A stretch of 54,593 bases of DNA from Thermoplasmata archaeon (GTDB lineage: Archaea > Thermoplasmatota > Thermoplasmata > Lutacidiplasmatales > SKW197). The notes beneath the pieces are model-generated. The model saw nothing but the letters and a program-made list of their open reading frames with translations. It was not told where the DNA came from and made no database searches. Shown piece by piece: positions 42,506-53,771 of this stretch. The position numbers were made by a program, and so were the translations under genes. The DNA lies in assembly GCA_026414225.1 (NCBI GenBank), contig JAOAJK010000009.1, forward strand, positions 1-54,593, given 5' to 3'. Every line of letters starts with the position of its first letter. Position 1 is the first letter of the stretch.

Positions 42506-44026
42506 TCACCTCCAGAATTTTGCAGCATAGGGCCTTCGAAGGACCTCAAGACGGTTGGAGTAAATTTCTGGCAAGCTCTCAAACCCGTACTTCAGCATTG
42601 CAAGTCGCTCCAGCCCTAAACCCCAGGCGAGTACCCGTTTTTTGACCCCGAAAGGTGCGGTTACTTCCGGGCGGAAGATTCCTGCCCCGCCGAGCTCAAG
42701 CGTTTTTCCATCTAAAACCGTATAAACCTCCAAGCTGGGCTCCGTGAACGGGAAATAGGATGGGTGGAATCTGACATTCGGAAAGCCGATCCGTTTGTAG
42801 AATTCCCGCAGCACACCAATCAGCATTGCCAGTGATGCCCCCTCCTCAACCACAATTCCCTCGATCTGCATGAACTCTGGCAAGTGTGTGGCATCCACAT
42901 TCTCATTCCTGAAAACTCTCGCTATTGAGAAAACCTTTGCATCCTCATCTGGGTGCTCCGCAAGAAACCTTATTGTGTTCACTGTTGTGTGGGTCCGGAG
43001 CAGCGTCTTCTCGGCTTCATCACGGCTCCATCTGTAGCCCCAGCCCTCCGAGCCGGTATCTCCACCATTCTCATGCATCTGCTTTACTGCCTCGACCCAT
43101 TCCTCATTCTCCACCGCCATTTTCTCAGGGAAGGCCAGATAGAAGGTGTCCTGCATGTCTCTTGCAGGGTGGTCCTGCGGCACGAAGAGGGCGTCCATGT
43201 TCCAGAACGCATTCTGGACGATGCCATAATCGATTTCGGTGAAGCCCATGCTCAGGAAAATCTTTCGCACCTGGCTAGCAATCTGGTTCAGCGGATGCTC
43301 CCTTCCTCCATAGACCCGCGGAGCATACCTCGTCACATCATACTTTCTCAGCTTTGTGTCCCGCCACTTCCCGGTCTGGATGAGTTCGGGGGTTAACTGG
43401 GACACCTCCTCCTCGATCGCGGAAATGCCAGCGGCAACTGCGGCACCGTTTTCAGTGAGTGCGAGCTTCCGTACAACCTTCTCCTTCACTGCCAGCACAT
43501 TCTTTCTTTTGAGAAGGTAGTTCAGGAGGTTCCTGTCAAGTATTGTTTCCTCCTTCATCTCAGCCAGTACTTTCAAAAACTCCTCTCTTTCCCTTATTTT
43601 TGCCTCAATCTCCCCCACCTCACCAGCCGGAAGTTTTATGGTGCCTCCATCAACCACTGCCCCCGCATTTTTAAGATGCATCAGCGCAATCCCGAAGCTC
43701 TCTCCCAGCAATTCCTTTGCTTCAGCCATCCCGATCTTGCCCTCCCGCTTGCAGACCTCAAAGAGCTGTCTTTCGGGTAGGCCCTCCTCAAGGTATCTTT
43801 TTCCTTCGGCACCCAGCCCGACAAACCTCACGGCCTTCTCCGATATTTCCACGAGGTCTCTGGTTTTAAGCCAGGATGCAGCGTTCATCACTTCCTGGAT
43901 TGAACTGAAGGTTTTTCCGTCAACGAGCGTCTCCACTTCAATTCCCGGACCACCCTCGGTGCCCCGCAACGCAATCAGGAGTTTTTTCTCAAGGGCGCTC
44001 AGTTCCTCCAATTTCCCCACCACCAC
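42506..44026 (-). CDS. pheS: Phenylalanyl-tRNA synthetase alpha subunit
   Basis: 506 residues, class II catalytic subunit with the archaeal N-terminal helix-rich DNA-binding-like repeats (10-190). Motif 1 IFLSMGFTEIDYGIVQNAFWNMDALFVPQDHPARDMQDTFYL; motif 2 VFSIARVFRNENVDATH; motif 3 VLAWGLGLERLAMLKYGF. Start in a GTGGTGGTG run at 44026; the exact codon is uncertain by two codons. It follows the saccharopine-type dehydrogenase gene by 19 bases. pheT is not adjacent, so the beta subunit is elsewhere. Confidence 0.94.
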   Translation of the reverse strand: MVVGKLEELSALEKKLLIALRGTEGGPGIEVETLVDGKTFSSIQEVMNAASWLKTRDLVEISEKAVRFVGLGAEGKRYLEEGLPERQLFEVCKREGKIGMAEAKELLGESFGIALMHLKNAGAVVDGGTIKLPAGEVGEIEAKIREREEFLKVLAEMKEETILDRNLLNYLLKRKNVLAVKEKVVRKLALTENGAAVAAGISAIEEEVSQLTPELIQTGKWRDTKLRKYDVTRYAPRVYGGREHPLNQIASQVRKIFLSMGFTEIDYGIVQNAFWNMDALFVPQDHPARDMQDTFYLAFPEKMAVENEEWVEAVKQMHENGGDTGSEGWGYRWSRDEAEKTLLRTHTTVNTIRFLAEHPDEDAKVFSIARVFRNENVDATHLPEFMQIEGIVVEEGASLAMLIGVLREFYKRIGFPNVRFHPSYFPFTEPSLEVYTVLDGKTLELGGAGIFRPEVTAPFGVKKRVLAWGLGLERLAMLKYGFESLPEIYSNRLEVLRRPYAAKFWR

Positions 44027-44045
44027 AGAAATGCCATTTCATCGC

Positions 44046-45179
44046 TTACTTCCTTTCTTCCCTGAATTGAAGTTTCAGTCCCCGCAGGTCCAGTTCTCTC
44101 ACAAATTCATCTGGGTCAACCGCAGTTTCGTTGGTGTACACGCCTTTCTGAATCTTTCCTTCCCCAATCATCTTCGCAACCACACTTGCCGGGTAAGCGG
44201 TAGTTCGCATCATTGCAGTCTGCCCTGTTTTTTCGTCGTAATAATCCACCATTTCATAGACAAGGGTCTTTCTGGTACCACCAGATTGTCCTGCGGCGGT
44301 TACCCTGAGCAGCACCAGGTCTTTGCTCTTTGGCAGGTTGGTTTCAAGTAATTTTACAAGGAGGTTTCTCGGAACCACCTTCCTTCCATCTACCACCACC
44401 GGGTCCTTGGAGGCAAGGCCGAGGGCGAACAAAAGCTTGATTTTCTCGCAGTGCCCGGCATACCTTATTGTCTTGTAATCCAGATTTTTTACCCTTCCAC
44501 GGAAGGTGAACGGCAGCGTTGAAGAGCCACCAGATGTGTTGAAAGCCTCAAGCTCCGGGAAACCCTCGAACACGAAGTTTTCAAGGTCTGCCAGTCCGTC
44601 CACATATGCGATCTCTCCGTTTCTCAGAATGATGCACCTTTCATGGTATTCGTTGATAAGCCCGTGGGCTGAAAAAACAAGGGAGTAGTTGAGCGGCGGT
44701 TTCGGTTCCTGCGGGAGACCTCCAACCCTGAGCTTTACCTCCTCCGCTACATCCAGCATCGAAATCAATTTTGCAGCGAGCACATTGACCATCCCAGGTG
44801 CAAGCCCGCAGTCCGGGATTATTGTCACACCCTTTGCCCTGGCTTTCTCGTTAAGCGAGAGCTGCTGGTGGACCACATCTATGTTGCCGCCAAGGTCGCA
44901 GAAACCTTTGCCCATTGAAATTGCAATCTTCGTGAGCTTCAGGTTGTAGAAGTAAGGCACGGCACTCAGAACCACATCCACTTTCTTGAATGCGCGTTTT
45001 ACACTCTCGGTTTTCTCCACATTCACTACCAGTGGTTCGGCACCCGTTTTCCGGCTCACTGTTTTCGCCCGCTCCCTGTCAACATCACCAGCAAAAACTT
45101 TGTCAAAGTTGCCGTTCTTTACGAGGTCGTATGCAGCGGCTGAGCCCATCATTCCAGCACCAAGGACAAGTACATTCAT
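44046..45179 (-). CDS. Saccharopine dehydrogenase family oxidoreductase
   Basis: 377 residues. N-terminal Rossmann fold VLVLGAGMMGSAAAYDLVKNG, then SAVPYFYNLKLTKIAISMGKGFCDLGGN and IIPDCGLAPGMVNVLAAKLI, characteristic of the Lys9/LysDH-like branch. The C-lobe has GGLPQEPKPPLNYSLVFSAHGLINEY. Reaction may be lysine or other amino acid dehydrogenation or a reverse reaction; it cannot be fixed by sequence reading. ATG 45179 is chosen over 45236 because TTATCTACC lies about 28 bases before it. Confidence 0.88.
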   Translation of the reverse strand: MNVLVLGAGMMGSAAAYDLVKNGNFDKVFAGDVDRERAKTVSRKTGAEPLVVNVEKTESVKRAFKKVDVVLSAVPYFYNLKLTKIAISMGKGFCDLGGNIDVVHQQLSLNEKARAKGVTIIPDCGLAPGMVNVLAAKLISMLDVAEEVKLRVGGLPQEPKPPLNYSLVFSAHGLINEYHERCIILRNGEIAYVDGLADLENFVFEGFPELEAFNTSGGSSTLPFTFRGRVKNLDYKTIRYAGHCEKIKLLFALGLASKDPVVVDGRKVVPRNLLVKLLETNLPKSKDLVLLRVTAAGQSGGTRKTLVYEMVDYYDEKTGQTAMMRTTAYPASVVAKMIGEGKIQKGVYTNETAVDPDEFVRELDLRGLKLQFREERK

Positions 45180-45300
45180 GAAATGGGGAAAGAGTTTGCG
45201 GTAGATAATGGTTACTTTTGGAAGGAATTCTCCCATTTCACAATGCCCATCTCATATGACATCCCATCTCCAAATTTTTCGGGATATCCTGTTAGTTTCC

Positions 45301-47633
<2,333 letters not shown>

Positions 47634-47658
47634 CTACCCCTTATGGTTATGTATTGGC

Positions 47659-48306
47659 ATGGAGGAAAACCCGAAGCTAGAAAGAGTTGCCAGATTGCCC
47701 CTGTATCTCCCTTCCCTTGAGGATATCCTCATGCTTAGAAAAATCATCGGATTGACCCAGGCCCAGGTTGCAGAGAAAACCGGTGTCAGTCAGTCCCTGA
47801 TTTCGAAGATGGAAAAGGGAATAAAGCACGGAAGGGGTGTTGTACCTTCCTACCAGACAGTAAAAAAGCTGTATGAATTCTACATCCGGGAATTGAGAGG
47901 AAAAAACGAAATCGAAAAAATACCCTGTGCTGGTGAGCTTATGACCTCACAGGTGGTCTATGTTGCCCCTGATGACCCCGTGAAGAAGGCGTTTGAAATC
48001 ATGAAGAACCGAGGGTTTTCCCAGATTCCTGTGCTTGATGGAAAAAAGAATGCAGGGACCATAACCGAGAGCTGTGCGTACACACTGCTTCTGGATAAAA
48101 CGGGAAAGAGGGCACTCGATGAGCCCGTAAAAAATTACATGGAAAAACCGTTACCCGCGGTAAACACCGATGCAGCATGGAATACCGTGGCAGAGGTGCT
48201 TGAAAGGCATCCTGCCGTTCTGGTATCAAAATCCGATGGAGGTTACGGGATTATAACTAAAGCTAACTTCATTGAATGGTTGATGAGCAGGGAAACCAAA
48301 AATTGA
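47659..48306 (+). CDS. XRE-type HTH with CBS pair transcription regulator
   Basis: 215 residues. HTH at 25-57 (LRKIIGLTQAQVAEKTGVSQSLISKMEKG), then two CBS motifs (AGELMTSQVVYVAPDDPVKKAFEIMKNRGFSQIPVLDG and EPVKNYMEKPLPAVNTDAAWNTVAEVLE). CBS pairs usually sense adenosine nucleotides, so the DNA binding may respond to energy state. The open frame to 47548 overlaps kae1 antisense; ATG 47659 follows the divergent promoter. Known as the archaeal COG3620-type regulators. Confidence 0.87.
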   Translation: MEENPKLERVARLPLYLPSLEDILMLRKIIGLTQAQVAEKTGVSQSLISKMEKGIKHGRGVVPSYQTVKKLYEFYIRELRGKNEIEKIPCAGELMTSQVVYVAPDDPVKKAFEIMKNRGFSQIPVLDGKKNAGTITESCAYTLLLDKTGKRALDEPVKNYMEKPLPAVNTDAAWNTVAEVLERHPAVLVSKSDGGYGIITKANFIEWLMSRETKN

Positions 48307-48323
48307 TATGGGGCGTGGTGTTG

Positions 48324-49007
48324 ATGATGAATATGGCAAAGCCAGCGAAAATTCCCACCGGATGCAAATCATTGGATGAAATGCTTGGAGGAGGGATTGA
48401 GACAGACACGATCACAGAGATATTCGGAGAAGCCGGGAGCGGAAAAACTAACCTCTGCCTTGTGCTTGCGAAAAATGTGGTGTTGAGTGGCAAAAAGGTG
48501 ATGTACATTGATACCGAGGGCATCTCGGCAGAACGGCTGGAGCAAATTTGCGGGAAGGATGCTGACAAAATAGCGAGGGAGATGCTGGTTGCGAGGTGTT
48601 ACTCCCTCGAAGAGCAGCAGGCAATGGTGGAGGAGGCTGTGAAGAAGGCAAGGAAGGAGAATGTAGGCCTCGTGATTCTGGACTCCGGCACGGTTTTTTA
48701 CAGGATCAACATAGGGATGGAGGAGGAGGCGGGGGAAAGACAGTCACTGGCTGGGATGGTAAACGCCCTTTCGAAGCTCGCAAGGACCGAGAGTATCCCC
48801 GTAGTTATCACAAATCAGGTTTACATGGATGTGAAGAAGGGCACGTTTGAGCCCATAGACGGGGCAATGCTCCAGCACAACGCAAAGATCATAATAAGGT
48901 TCGAGAAACTCGCCGACGGCAAGCGGAGGGCGGTTCTGCTGAAACACCGTTCGCTGCCTGAGGGGCGGGAGGCGCTGTTCACAATTACACAGAATGGGAT
49001 TGAGTAA
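48324..49007 (+). CDS. radB: DNA repair and recombination protein RadB
   Basis: 227 residues. Euryarchaeal RadA paralogue that binds DNA and helps recombination. Walker A GEAGSGKTNL, MYIDTEGISAERL, Walker B VGLVILDSGTVFYRI, VVITNQVYMDVK and the C-terminal IIRFEKLADGKRRAVLLKHRS. The N-terminal helix-hairpin-helix domain of RadA is absent, as normal for RadB. Start ATG 48324 (or 48333); the codon 48276 lies inside the previous gene. It directly follows the HTH-CBS gene. Confidence 0.93.
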   Translation: MMNMAKPAKIPTGCKSLDEMLGGGIETDTITEIFGEAGSGKTNLCLVLAKNVVLSGKKVMYIDTEGISAERLEQICGKDADKIAREMLVARCYSLEEQQAMVEEAVKKARKENVGLVILDSGTVFYRINIGMEEEAGERQSLAGMVNALSKLARTESIPVVITNQVYMDVKKGTFEPIDGAMLQHNAKIIIRFEKLADGKRRAVLLKHRSLPEGREALFTITQNGIE

Positions 49008-49072
49008 GGGTATTTTGAAACAAAATCACAAAAACGCAACAAAAACAAAAAAGGGAAAAGGGTTTTTGGTGC

Positions 49073-49780
49073 TTATACGGACTGGACATTTATGTAGAGC
49101 GTCCCCGTCAGCGAGGTCCCGTCGCTTGCAGTAGCGAGGTCGAGGGTTATCTGTACCCAGACGAAGTTAGACCTGCTGGAGGTAGTTGTGTCCACGTCTG
49201 AATTCACCAGCGCTGCATTGTACTTCCACACATTGGTTGCATCCCAGGAAGCGGAAGTCCACGATCCACCATTGTCTGCGGTGTACTGGAGGTTGCTACC
49301 AGAGTAGTCGCCCTGTCCATTTCTCAGCACAAAACCGTTGCTTCCTACGTTATATGCAGTTCCCTTGTCAAAGTAGACTATGAATCTCCCGGCGGCTTCG
49401 TTGAATGCATTTATGCTCATGTTTTCATGCAGTGCTACTATCGCATATGATCTGATGCTATCTGCGGCTCCAAAGTCAATCGAGGTTATCTGTAGCCTCA
49501 CATTGCTTTCCGAGTTCACTATTGCAAATGCCGCTGTGTATGTCTTGTTGAACCCCTTCGCAAAGGTACCAAGCTGCACGGTGTAGTTCCCGCTGCTGTT
49601 TGTAAGGATATAACCGCTACCTACCACTGCACTGTCTCCAGCCATAAGCTGGATGAATGAGTATCTTGTACTCACACCGGCTGATACATTCACACCCAGC
49701 TTCGCATACTGTGTAGCTACCAACCCCATCACCGTAGATGCCAGCACCAGCACCACCAGCGCTTTTTTCCATATTTGCAT
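49073..49780 (-). CDS. Secreted beta-rich surface protein of unknown family
   Basis: 235 residues from ATG 49780, preceded by GGGGTGG. Signal peptide-like MQIWKKALVVLVLASTVMGL followed by VATQYAKLGVNVSAGV; the rest is Ser/Thr/Asn-rich with repeated YTVQLGTFAKGF-like strands and no cysteine. Pattern resembles TasA/camelysin or DUF1102-type secreted proteins, without certain match. Many NSS/NYT sites could be glycosylated. A TATA (ACATATATT, about 49806-49814) lies about 30 bases upstream, giving a short leader. Confidence 0.72.
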   Translation of the reverse strand: MQIWKKALVVLVLASTVMGLVATQYAKLGVNVSAGVSTRYSFIQLMAGDSAVVGSGYILTNSSGNYTVQLGTFAKGFNKTYTAAFAIVNSESNVRLQITSIDFGAADSIRSYAIVALHENMSINAFNEAAGRFIVYFDKGTAYNVGSNGFVLRNGQGDYSGSNLQYTADNGGSWTSASWDATNVWKYNAALVNSDVDTTTSSRSNFVWVQITLDLATASDGTSLTGTLYINVQSV

Positions 49781-49789
49781 TTTTTCCAC

Positions 49790-50180
49790 CCCATTTCCTG
49801 TGTAGGAAATATATGTATTACCATATGGGGATGGTCATATATATACCTTTCCGAAAAACAGGTCAGAGATCGCCATTTGCTAGTGTTTGTATATAATACC
49901 CCCGCAGTTGCATGATAAATTTATAAAAATTTTAAATGCTCTAAAAAAAATATATTTTTGGAACAAGATTCTGCGGTTCTAAAACAGTGCAATAAAAGGA
50001 TTTGAGACCTGCATTGTCCCAGATACATATGTGTTGCCCTGAAATTCATGGAGTTAAGTTTCTCCGGATATCCAAGAGACCTTTCTTCTCCATTTGCAGG
50101 CACAATTTGCTGGCGCCATGGTTGAGTTCGCTGGCAGTTTGGTGGATGCATAAAGCACAAAGTATTTATCCACATGTAGC
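49790..50180. other. Divergent intergenic region without recognised gene
   Basis: About 400 bases between the minus-strand secreted protein and the plus-strand small membrane protein. Promoter boxes are at both ends (ACATATATT near 49810; AGTATTTATCC near 50160). The middle is AT-rich (TTTATAAAAATTTTAAAT at 49919-49936, AAAAAAAATATATTT at 49943-49957) with a TATATAATA near 49891. I saw no tRNA, no convincing ORF and no clear RNA fold; an unrecognised small RNA cannot be excluded. Confidence 0.5.
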
Positions 50181-50192
50181 ATTCCCTTGCCA

Positions 50193-50531
50193 ATGAGCGA
50201 TACCACCGTCCTCATCCTCTCTGTAATGGTCGTGCTGGCTTTTGTGCTCATGCTCCTTTTCTGGTTGACCAGGATTCTGCTTAAACGGGGAAAGAGCCGG
50301 ACAGAAACCGAGTCCTACACCAGAGACAAAGCCTACAATGCCCTTAAATTCACCGAGAAAATAATTGAAGCCAGCAATGTGGGCAGTAACGTGAAAAATG
50401 AATGCTATGAAAAGCTCAGGTCCGCGAAGAACGCGTATGCGCGAGGGCAGTACACGATCACAATTGAACTTACTGATGATATAAAGAGCAGAATAAGGGG
50501 GAGCATGGATGGAAATCGGAATAGTGGGTAA
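50193..50531 (+). CDS. Small membrane-anchored protein
   Basis: 112 residues: one N-terminal transmembrane helix (about 5-30, VLILSVMVVLAFVLMLLFWLT), a basic stop-transfer, then a helical cytoplasmic part (KAYNALKFTEKIIEASNVGSNVKNECYEKLRSAKNAYARGQYTIT). No family recognised. TATA GTATTTATCC lies about 28 bases before ATG 50193. The end overlaps the GTPase start by 23 bases, so they are probably cotranscribed. Confidence 0.72.
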   Translation: MSDTTVLILSVMVVLAFVLMLLFWLTRILLKRGKSRTETESYTRDKAYNALKFTEKIIEASNVGSNVKNECYEKLRSAKNAYARGQYTITIELTDDIKSRIRGSMDGNRNSG

Positions 50532-51702
50532 GCCCAATGTCGGAAAGAGTACATTCTTTGCCGCTGCCACGCTCGCAAATGCCCAGATAGCCAGCTATCC
50601 CTTCACCACGATTGAGCCAAATATGGGTGTTGCCTATGTTAGGGCAAAATGTCCGCATGCGGAACTAAATGTCCAGTGCAATCCACGAAATTCCCTTTGC
50701 GTGAATGGCACGCGTCTTGTGCCCGTAAAGATGATAGATGTTGCGGGGCTCGTGCCCGATGCTCACAGGGGGAAGGGGCTGGGTAACAAATTCCTGGATG
50801 ACCTGCGGCAGGCAGATTGTTTGATACATATTGTGGATGCGAGTGGCTCAACTACATGTGATGGAAACCTCTGTAATCCGGGAGAGCATGACCCTCTGGA
50901 GGATGTGGGGTTTCTAGAGAGAGAAATTTATTACTGGCTTGCAGGAATTTTGATGAAGGACTGGGAGAGGCGGGCAAGGGGGATCGAGATTTCGGGTGGA
51001 AAACTTGATGACATGCTATCTGAAAAACTTGCAGGACTTGGAATAACCCAGAAACACATTCTTGCAGCCCTCCATGCTGCTCCCGTGGATGCTTCAAAGC
51101 CCAGTAAGTGGAAGGAGGAGGAGTTTCTCGCATTTTCAAAAATCCTGATCAAGATTGCAAAGCCAATTATCATTGCGGCGAACAAGGCGGATATAGCACC
51201 GGAAGAACATCTGAAAAAACTTCTCTCCCTGAAAGAGTATATTGTTGTACCCACAATGGCTGACTATGAACTGGCACTGAGAAGGGCTGCCAGGGCGGGA
51301 ATAATTAATTACACTCCCGGAAGTGCGGATTTCGAAATTCTAAAACCAGAAAGCTTAAGTGAGGCCCAGAAGAAAGGGCTTGAAAAAATTAGAGAAGGGC
51401 TGGCTAAATTCGGGGGCACGGGGGTCCAGAAATGCATCGAAACCGCCGTGTTCAAGCTGCTAGACAGAATTGTGGTGTATCCTGTTGAGGATGAAAGTCA
51501 CTTCAAGGACAAAGAGGGAAGGGTGCTACCCGACGCGTTTTTGATGCCACGGGAGAGTACCGCTAGGGATCTGGCCTACAGGGTCCATACGGACCTCGGG
51601 AAAAACTTCATAAGGGCAATCAATGCCAGAACAAAGATGGTGCTCGGATCCGACTATGTGCTCAAGGACGGGGATATAATCAAAATTGTTGCGAAGGTGT
51701 GA
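50509..51702 (+). CDS. OBG-family GTPase/ATPase, YchF/OLA1-like
   Basis: 397 residues. G1 GIVGKPNVGKSTF (7-14), G3 DVAGLVPDAHRGKGLGNKFL, G4-like NKAD and a C-terminal TGS domain (STARDLAYRVHTDLGKNFIRAI, LKDGDIIKI). This is the archaeal OBG/YchF branch, which associates with ribosomes in other organisms. The middle contains cysteines CPHAELNVQCNPRNSLC unusual enough to note. ATG 50509 overlaps the small membrane gene, and is followed by a tRNA promoter. Confidence 0.9.
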   Translation: MEIGIVGKPNVGKSTFFAAATLANAQIASYPFTTIEPNMGVAYVRAKCPHAELNVQCNPRNSLCVNGTRLVPVKMIDVAGLVPDAHRGKGLGNKFLDDLRQADCLIHIVDASGSTTCDGNLCNPGEHDPLEDVGFLEREIYYWLAGILMKDWERRARGIEISGGKLDDMLSEKLAGLGITQKHILAALHAAPVDASKPSKWKEEEFLAFSKILIKIAKPIIIAANKADIAPEEHLKKLLSLKEYIVVPTMADYELALRRAARAGIINYTPGSADFEILKPESLSEAQKKGLEKIREGLAKFGGTGVQKCIETAVFKLLDRIVVYPVEDESHFKDKEGRVLPDAFLMPRESTARDLAYRVHTDLGKNFIRAINARTKMVLGSDYVLKDGDIIKIVAKV

Positions 51703-51759
51703 AGCTAAAGTTAAATATTCATTGTGGTTATGGAGGTTTCGGTTTCCCTTCCTTGAAGT

Positions 51760-51858
51760 GCCGAGGTGGCCCAGACCGGGACGGCGCAAGCCTGGAGACA
51801 GCTTGCAAGATAGCTTGTGGGTCTTGTACCCTCGGGAGTTCAAATCTCCCCCTCGGCG
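51760..51858 (+). tRNA. tRNA-Ser(GGA) with a 14-base intron
   Basis: Acceptor GCCGAGG/CCTCGGC, discriminator G, D-arm as in the other tRNA-Ser, anticodon stem CAAGC/GCTTG, anticodon GGA at 51794-51796. After loop base G37 come 14 extra bases, then A38-GCTTG and a variable arm TGGGTCTTGTACCCTC equal in form to that of tRNA-Ser(TGA). T-arm GGGAGTTCAAATCTCCC. Confidence 0.93.
51798..51811 (+). other. tRNA-Ser intron at position 37/38
   Basis: 14 bases (ACAGCTTGCAAGAT) between G51797 and A51812. The intron contains GCTTGC, a second copy of the 3' anticodon half-stem, so an unspliced pseudo-stem is also possible. Among the shortest archaeal tRNA introns. Confidence 0.8.
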
Positions 51859-51878
51859 TCTATGGGTTATGCGATCTA

Positions 51879-52415
51879 TCAGGAGCTATTTTTCTTTCTG
51901 AGGAAGAGGAAGTATATCAGGAGGAACACGACCACAATTCCAGCAACCACTAGAAGCACTCCGGCGAGAATCCACGTGTTGACTATGGATTCAGCACTTT
52001 CTACCCTGACCGTCACTTCGGTTGATCTTTCGCCTTCGCCAGCGTCATTCACCGCCGAAATCCTGTAATGGTATGTCCCCCTCGGATCTACACTCGTGTC
52101 AGTGTACTGCGTTTCGGTGGCACTTACCTCCGTCAGCAGGGTTTCATTTTCACAGTCTACCCATCTGTAAATCCTGTATTGTGTGATGTTTGCACCGCTA
52201 TCTTCCAGGGGTTTATCCCATCTCAAGGTCACCCAGGGAAGTTTGGAGAGAACCCGGAGGTTGAGGACCCTGCTAGGGACTGTGATAGGTACGGTGCTCA
52301 CAATACTTCCCTCACCCTCCCCTGCCTCGTTCACTGCATGCTGTGTTGCATAAGTTATCGCTAGACTATTTGTCGAATGTAGGAAGGAGGAAAAATAAAT
52401 GGGAACATGATACAC
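51879..52415 (-). CDS. FN3-domain membrane-anchored protein, probably 5'-truncated remnant
   Basis: 178 residues. One full fibronectin type III domain (VPSRVLNLRVLSKLPWVTLRWDKPLEDSG to YHYRISAVNDAGEGE), a transmembrane helix and FLRKKNSS. Before it, AVNEAGEGEGS is the last strand of a previous FN3 domain, but no start of that domain, no signal peptide and no promoter precede it. The ATG at 52415 gives a nonsense-like N-terminus. Best read as the 3' end of a longer surface-protein gene cut near 52380. It sits directly after tRNA-Ser. Confidence 0.65.
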   Translation of the reverse strand: MYHVPIYFSSFLHSTNSLAITYATQHAVNEAGEGEGSIVSTVPITVPSRVLNLRVLSKLPWVTLRWDKPLEDSGANITQYRIYRWVDCENETLLTEVSATETQYTDTSVDPRGTYHYRISAVNDAGEGERSTEVTVRVESAESIVNTWILAGVLLVVAGIVVVFLLIYFLFLRKKNSS

Positions 52416-52553
52416 TGCGGTTTGTGTTCTTACTGGCAGTAAGGCCTCTATCCTCTTGCATCGCGTTACGGTAAAATGTGTTCTTTAAATTTACTCAACA
52501 CAGCAGGAATGCCAAACCTTTATTACCAACAAATACTTCATCTGGGTATACCT

Positions 52554-53705
52554 ATGAAAAAAGTGTGCATAATAACAAAGGATTTGACCGCTGAGCCGAA
52601 AATTGGATTTGCGCTGCATGTCCACAATCTAGCAAAAGAGCTGGGAAAAAAATACCGCGTAGATGTGATTTCATTTGGCGGGGGTATTACTGAAAGTAAA
52701 ATCATAAAAATCGCGAATAATGTGAGCATTATTGAGATGCCTGACATTTTTTCACTTTTTATTGGTGCGATTACATATAAAATTTTTAAAAAACCTACAC
52801 TCGATTACTTTTTGAGTGTGAGCGCGGATAGAAAAAAATCATTTAAAAAAATCGCACTGAAAAAGATCGAGGATGCGGATGTCGTGATTTTTGAGGGGTG
52901 CTGGCATGCAGGGCTTCTGCCTTACATCCCAGAGGAAAAGCTCGTGATATACAATGCCCATAACCTTGAATACGCTTTGAAACGGCAGGTGTACACAGAT
53001 TTCGTCACAAAAAGATTTTTTCTTGAGAAAATATACAGGATAGAGCGAGAGATGGTTATAAATGCAGATTACATCTTTGCATTATCTCCTACAGATGCAT
53101 CGGAGATTGTTACGTTCTATAAAATTGATCCAGCAAAAATTTTGGTAAATTTCACTTTTGCAGTTGATGTACCTGACAAAAATTATACAAGAAAGCATGC
53201 GGATCCAAAAGCCCTGGTGTTTATGGGGAGCAGTTACTTCGCGAATATTGAAGGAGCAAAATTCATAAACGAGGTACTTGCCGCAGATATGCCGGAGTAT
53301 GAGTTTCATATTATCGGCGAGGCTGGGAACCACATTAAAAAGCCGAAAAAAAATGTGCGTCTTCATGGGTTTGTAGGTAAAGAAGATAAACAGAAAATTC
53401 TGGAAAGGTGCGGGATCGCGATAGCTCCTATATTCCATGGGAGCGGAATTTGCGGAAAAATAATTGAGTACATGGCATACAGCCTGCCAGTTGTCTGCAC
53501 CCCCCTTGCATTCAGAGGATTGGGCGTACCCGAAGACCTACTAATTCTGGCAGAAATGGATGATTTTGCTGAAAAAATAAGGAATTGTGACGCCATTACA
53601 CTTGAAGCGCTTTCAAAAAAAGGGAGAGAGTTTTTCCTTAGGTATAGAACCCCCGAAATGCTCATTCAAGACTGGGAAAAGGTTATTGAGAGGGGGCACA
53701 AATAA
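52554..53705 (+). CDS. Family 4 glycosyltransferase in AT-rich DNA
   Basis: 383 residues, GT-B with KIGFALHVHNLAKELGKKYRV, VIFEGCWHAGLLPYIPEEKLVIYNAHNLEYA, ADPKALVFMGSSYFANIEG and GSGICGKIIEYMAYSLPVVCTPLAFRGL. The coding DNA is much richer in A+T than its neighbours (two 60-base lines counted by eye at 25 and 33 percent GC; neighbouring genes are near 50), with AAA, ATA and TTT codons dominating. ATG 52554 is preferred (CCTTTATTACC about 30 bases upstream). Base composition, position after a tRNA and the truncated neighbour suggest horizontal gain. Confidence 0.88.
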   Translation: MKKVCIITKDLTAEPKIGFALHVHNLAKELGKKYRVDVISFGGGITESKIIKIANNVSIIEMPDIFSLFIGAITYKIFKKPTLDYFLSVSADRKKSFKKIALKKIEDADVVIFEGCWHAGLLPYIPEEKLVIYNAHNLEYALKRQVYTDFVTKRFFLEKIYRIEREMVINADYIFALSPTDASEIVTFYKIDPAKILVNFTFAVDVPDKNYTRKHADPKALVFMGSSYFANIEGAKFINEVLAADMPEYEFHIIGEAGNHIKKPKKNVRLHGFVGKEDKQKILERCGIAIAPIFHGSGICGKIIEYMAYSLPVVCTPLAFRGLGVPEDLLILAEMDDFAEKIRNCDAITLEALSKKGREFFLRYRTPEMLIQDWEKVIERGHK

Positions 53706-53771
53706 TCATTTTACTTCCCTGATAGATTTATATAGGACTACTCATTACAAGAGCATAATTTACAGGAGGAA

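Noticed and set aside
49880-50150. C/D box or other small RNA gene in the intergenic region
   Set aside because: A TATATAATA box is present, but no convincing box C/D pair or stable fold was seen by eye.
51841-53000. attL/attR duplication of the tRNA-Ser 3' end
   Set aside because: No second copy of the T-arm/acceptor sequence and no integrase gene were found in the window.
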